Source: JANLVJ01 sp031363945 (GTDB lineage: Bacteria; Bacteroidota; Bacteroidia; Sphingobacteriales; Sphingobacteriaceae). Taken from it: a stretch of 64,000 nucleotides of DNA. Shown here piece by piece: positions 63,031 through 64,000 of the stretch. The notes under the pieces are model-generated. The model was given only the letters and a program-made list of their open reading frames with translations, did not search any database and was not told the DNA's origin. The position numbers and the translations under genes were made by a program. Location of the stretch: contig JANLVJ010000073.1 of NCBI GenBank assembly GCA_031363945.1, positions 1 through 64,000 on the forward strand. Reading direction: 5' to 3'. How positions within the stretch are numbered: position 1 is the stretch's first letter; every line of letters begins with the position of its first letter.

Positions 63031-64000
63031 TTATATTTTTGTTTCAAGGGTGCCTGAAGCTACCTGAACATCTAGTTTACTGCTTAGAAGCTCAAAGAGC
63101 GAATTCAGCAGATTGAGTTGAGAAGTTCGCAGATCTGTTTCAGCCTGAATTAAATTCAGGTAAGGTTTTATTCCTTGTTGGTACTGCAATAAGACTACTT
63201 TATATACATGAAGTGCAATACTGACATTTTTAGTATTGAGTTGGTATTGGTTCAGGTAGCTTTTATAAGTACCCAATGCCTGAACATATTCTGTTTGTAT
63301 AATATTGTTTAATTGAATTTCATCTTGAGTTGATCTTTTGATAGTCAGCGCAGCGCGTCTCATATTGTAGATGCGTTTATTACCTTGAAAAATAGGCAGT
63401 GAAAGCGTCAGACCAATTACTGAGTTAGGGAAATTACGATTAAACAGCTCATTGAAATGATCATTCTGATTAACGAGATTAAAATTTCCAAAGGCTGATA
63501 CGGTAGGCAAAAAATTGTACTTATAAAAAGAATAGTTTTCTCTTAAAAGTGCTATAGTGGTCTGAAGCTGGCTATATTCAATTCTTCTGCCTGATTCGAG
63601 CGTTAAAAAGGTATCTATCGTGGTTTCTTTAGTCAAAAGCAATGAATCAAATTTTAGCTCAAGAGGCTTTGCCACAGGGTAGCCCATAAGTTGTCGCAGA
63701 AAGCTAAACTTATAATTGATCGATTCTGAAGTTGTGAAACGCTGTGAGATTGAATTATTTAAAGCTATAAGACTCTGATCGTAATCAATGGGATCATTTG
63801 TTCCTAGCTGATATAAAGACTGGGCAATCTTGGTACTACCCTTAAGTCTTAAAATATCTTCGTCAAGTACCAGCAGTTGTTGCCGGCTGAGCAAGAGATC
63901 GTAGAACGCCTTACTTACATTAGCGACAAGTTTAATTTTTACAAGTTCAGTATTTTGATTTGCTTGTTGACGGTAATATCTGGCCGTGATAGATGCAAAT
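63031..64000 (-). CDS. TolC family outer-membrane protein, N-terminus beyond the window
   Basis: The reading frame is open from 63031 to the right edge, so only about 323 residues are visible; the signal peptide and start lie outside. Visible features are the helix region FASITARYYRQQANQNTELVKIKLVANVSKAFYDLLLSR (split here as a description only), YQLGTNDPIDYDQSLI, and the second repeat SLPIFQGNKRIYNMRRAALTI with the C-terminal helix. First known gene of an operon TolC-adaptor-RND. Confidence 0.9.
   Translation of the reverse strand, partial: FASITARYYRQQANQNTELVKIKLVANVSKAFYDLLLSRQQLLVLDEDILRLKGSTKIAQSLYQLGTNDPIDYDQSLIALNNSISQRFTTSESINYKFSFLRQLMGYPVAKPLELKFDSLLLTKETTIDTFLTLESGRRIEYSQLQTTIALLRENYSFYKYNFLPTVSAFGNFNLVNQNDHFNELFNRNFPNSVIGLTLSLPIFQGNKRIYNMRRAALTIKRSTQDEIQLNNIIQTEYVQALGTYKSYLNQYQLNTKNVSIALHVYKVVLLQYQQGIKPYLNLIQAETDLRTSQLNLLNSLFELLSSKLDVQVASGTLETKI

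Overview
The window looks like a chromosomal segment of a Bacteroidota bacterium, most likely from the Sphingobacteriaceae (Pedobacter-like). This rests on TAnnTTTG promoter elements (the Bacteroidota -7 box), an outer-membrane beta-barrel protein with a CarboxypepD_reg-like N-terminus, lineage-typical families (DUF4293, DUF2147, Nudix-type AraR regulator), the rpsF-rpsR-rplI operon and the mreBCD-mrdA-rodA order. Base composition is moderately AT-rich and even. No insertion sequence, prophage, CRISPR array or plasmid function is visible. The genus is an inference.

Layout. 1-0.7 kb: remnant of an AAA_14/DUF4143 ATPase. 0.7-6 kb: DEAD-box RNA helicase, DUF4293 membrane protein, truA and an MsbA-type ABC exporter. 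6-10.2 kb: two outer-membrane proteins. 10.2-14.4 kb: sucD, a FabG-type reductase, a large VWA-like membrane protein and an FtsB/DivIC-like protein. 14.4-21.4 kb: DUF2147 protein, a small membrane protein and a tripartite efflux operon in the order TolC-RND-adaptor. 21.5-25.6 kb: carA-eno (minus) and panB-rlu (plus). 25.6-26.9 kb: a BlaI repressor with two perfect operators beside a broken BlaR1 sensor. 27-32.6 kb: icd, dnaX, a bestrophin and rpsF-rpsR-rplI. 32.6-36.5 kb: a decayed membrane gene, a conserved hypothetical gene, a two-gene iron-sulfur oxidoreductase operon and tRNA-Phe. 36.6-48.2 kb: sugar catabolism, with an aldo/keto reductase, galK, araB-araD-esterase behind an AraR-type regulator, and divergently eda-uxaB-uxaA fragment-SGNH esterase-decayed GH51 arabinofuranosidase. 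48.2-52.7 kb: tex, tdk and a large hypothetical protein. 52.8-58.4 kb: the mreBCD-mrdA-rodA cell-shape operon. 58.7-64 kb: an AcrAB-TolC-type efflux operon whose outer-membrane gene runs off the right edge.

How genes work together. The 39-48 kb block is a partial system for pectin/arabinan sugars. AraB and AraD feed arabinose into the pentose phosphate pathway, and UxaB and Eda belong to galacturonate breakdown. The block is eroding: the GH51 enzyme is a pseudogene that has lost its acid/base glutamate, only the SAF domain of UxaA remains, and araA, uxaC, kdgK and a transporter are not in the window.

The most unusual signals are: (i) a ten-A run in dnaX just after the clamp-loader core, where either one-base slip reaches a stop within a few codons, suggesting a short gamma-like product; (ii) a TTTG-N19-TAAATTTG promoter abutting the GTG start of dnaX, suggesting a leaderless mRNA; (iii) several degenerate short-range duplications of gene ends (34965-35078, 39111-39187, 51286-51400) and of a terminator (26949-27003); and (iv) four or five genes in clear decay among intact housekeeping genes.
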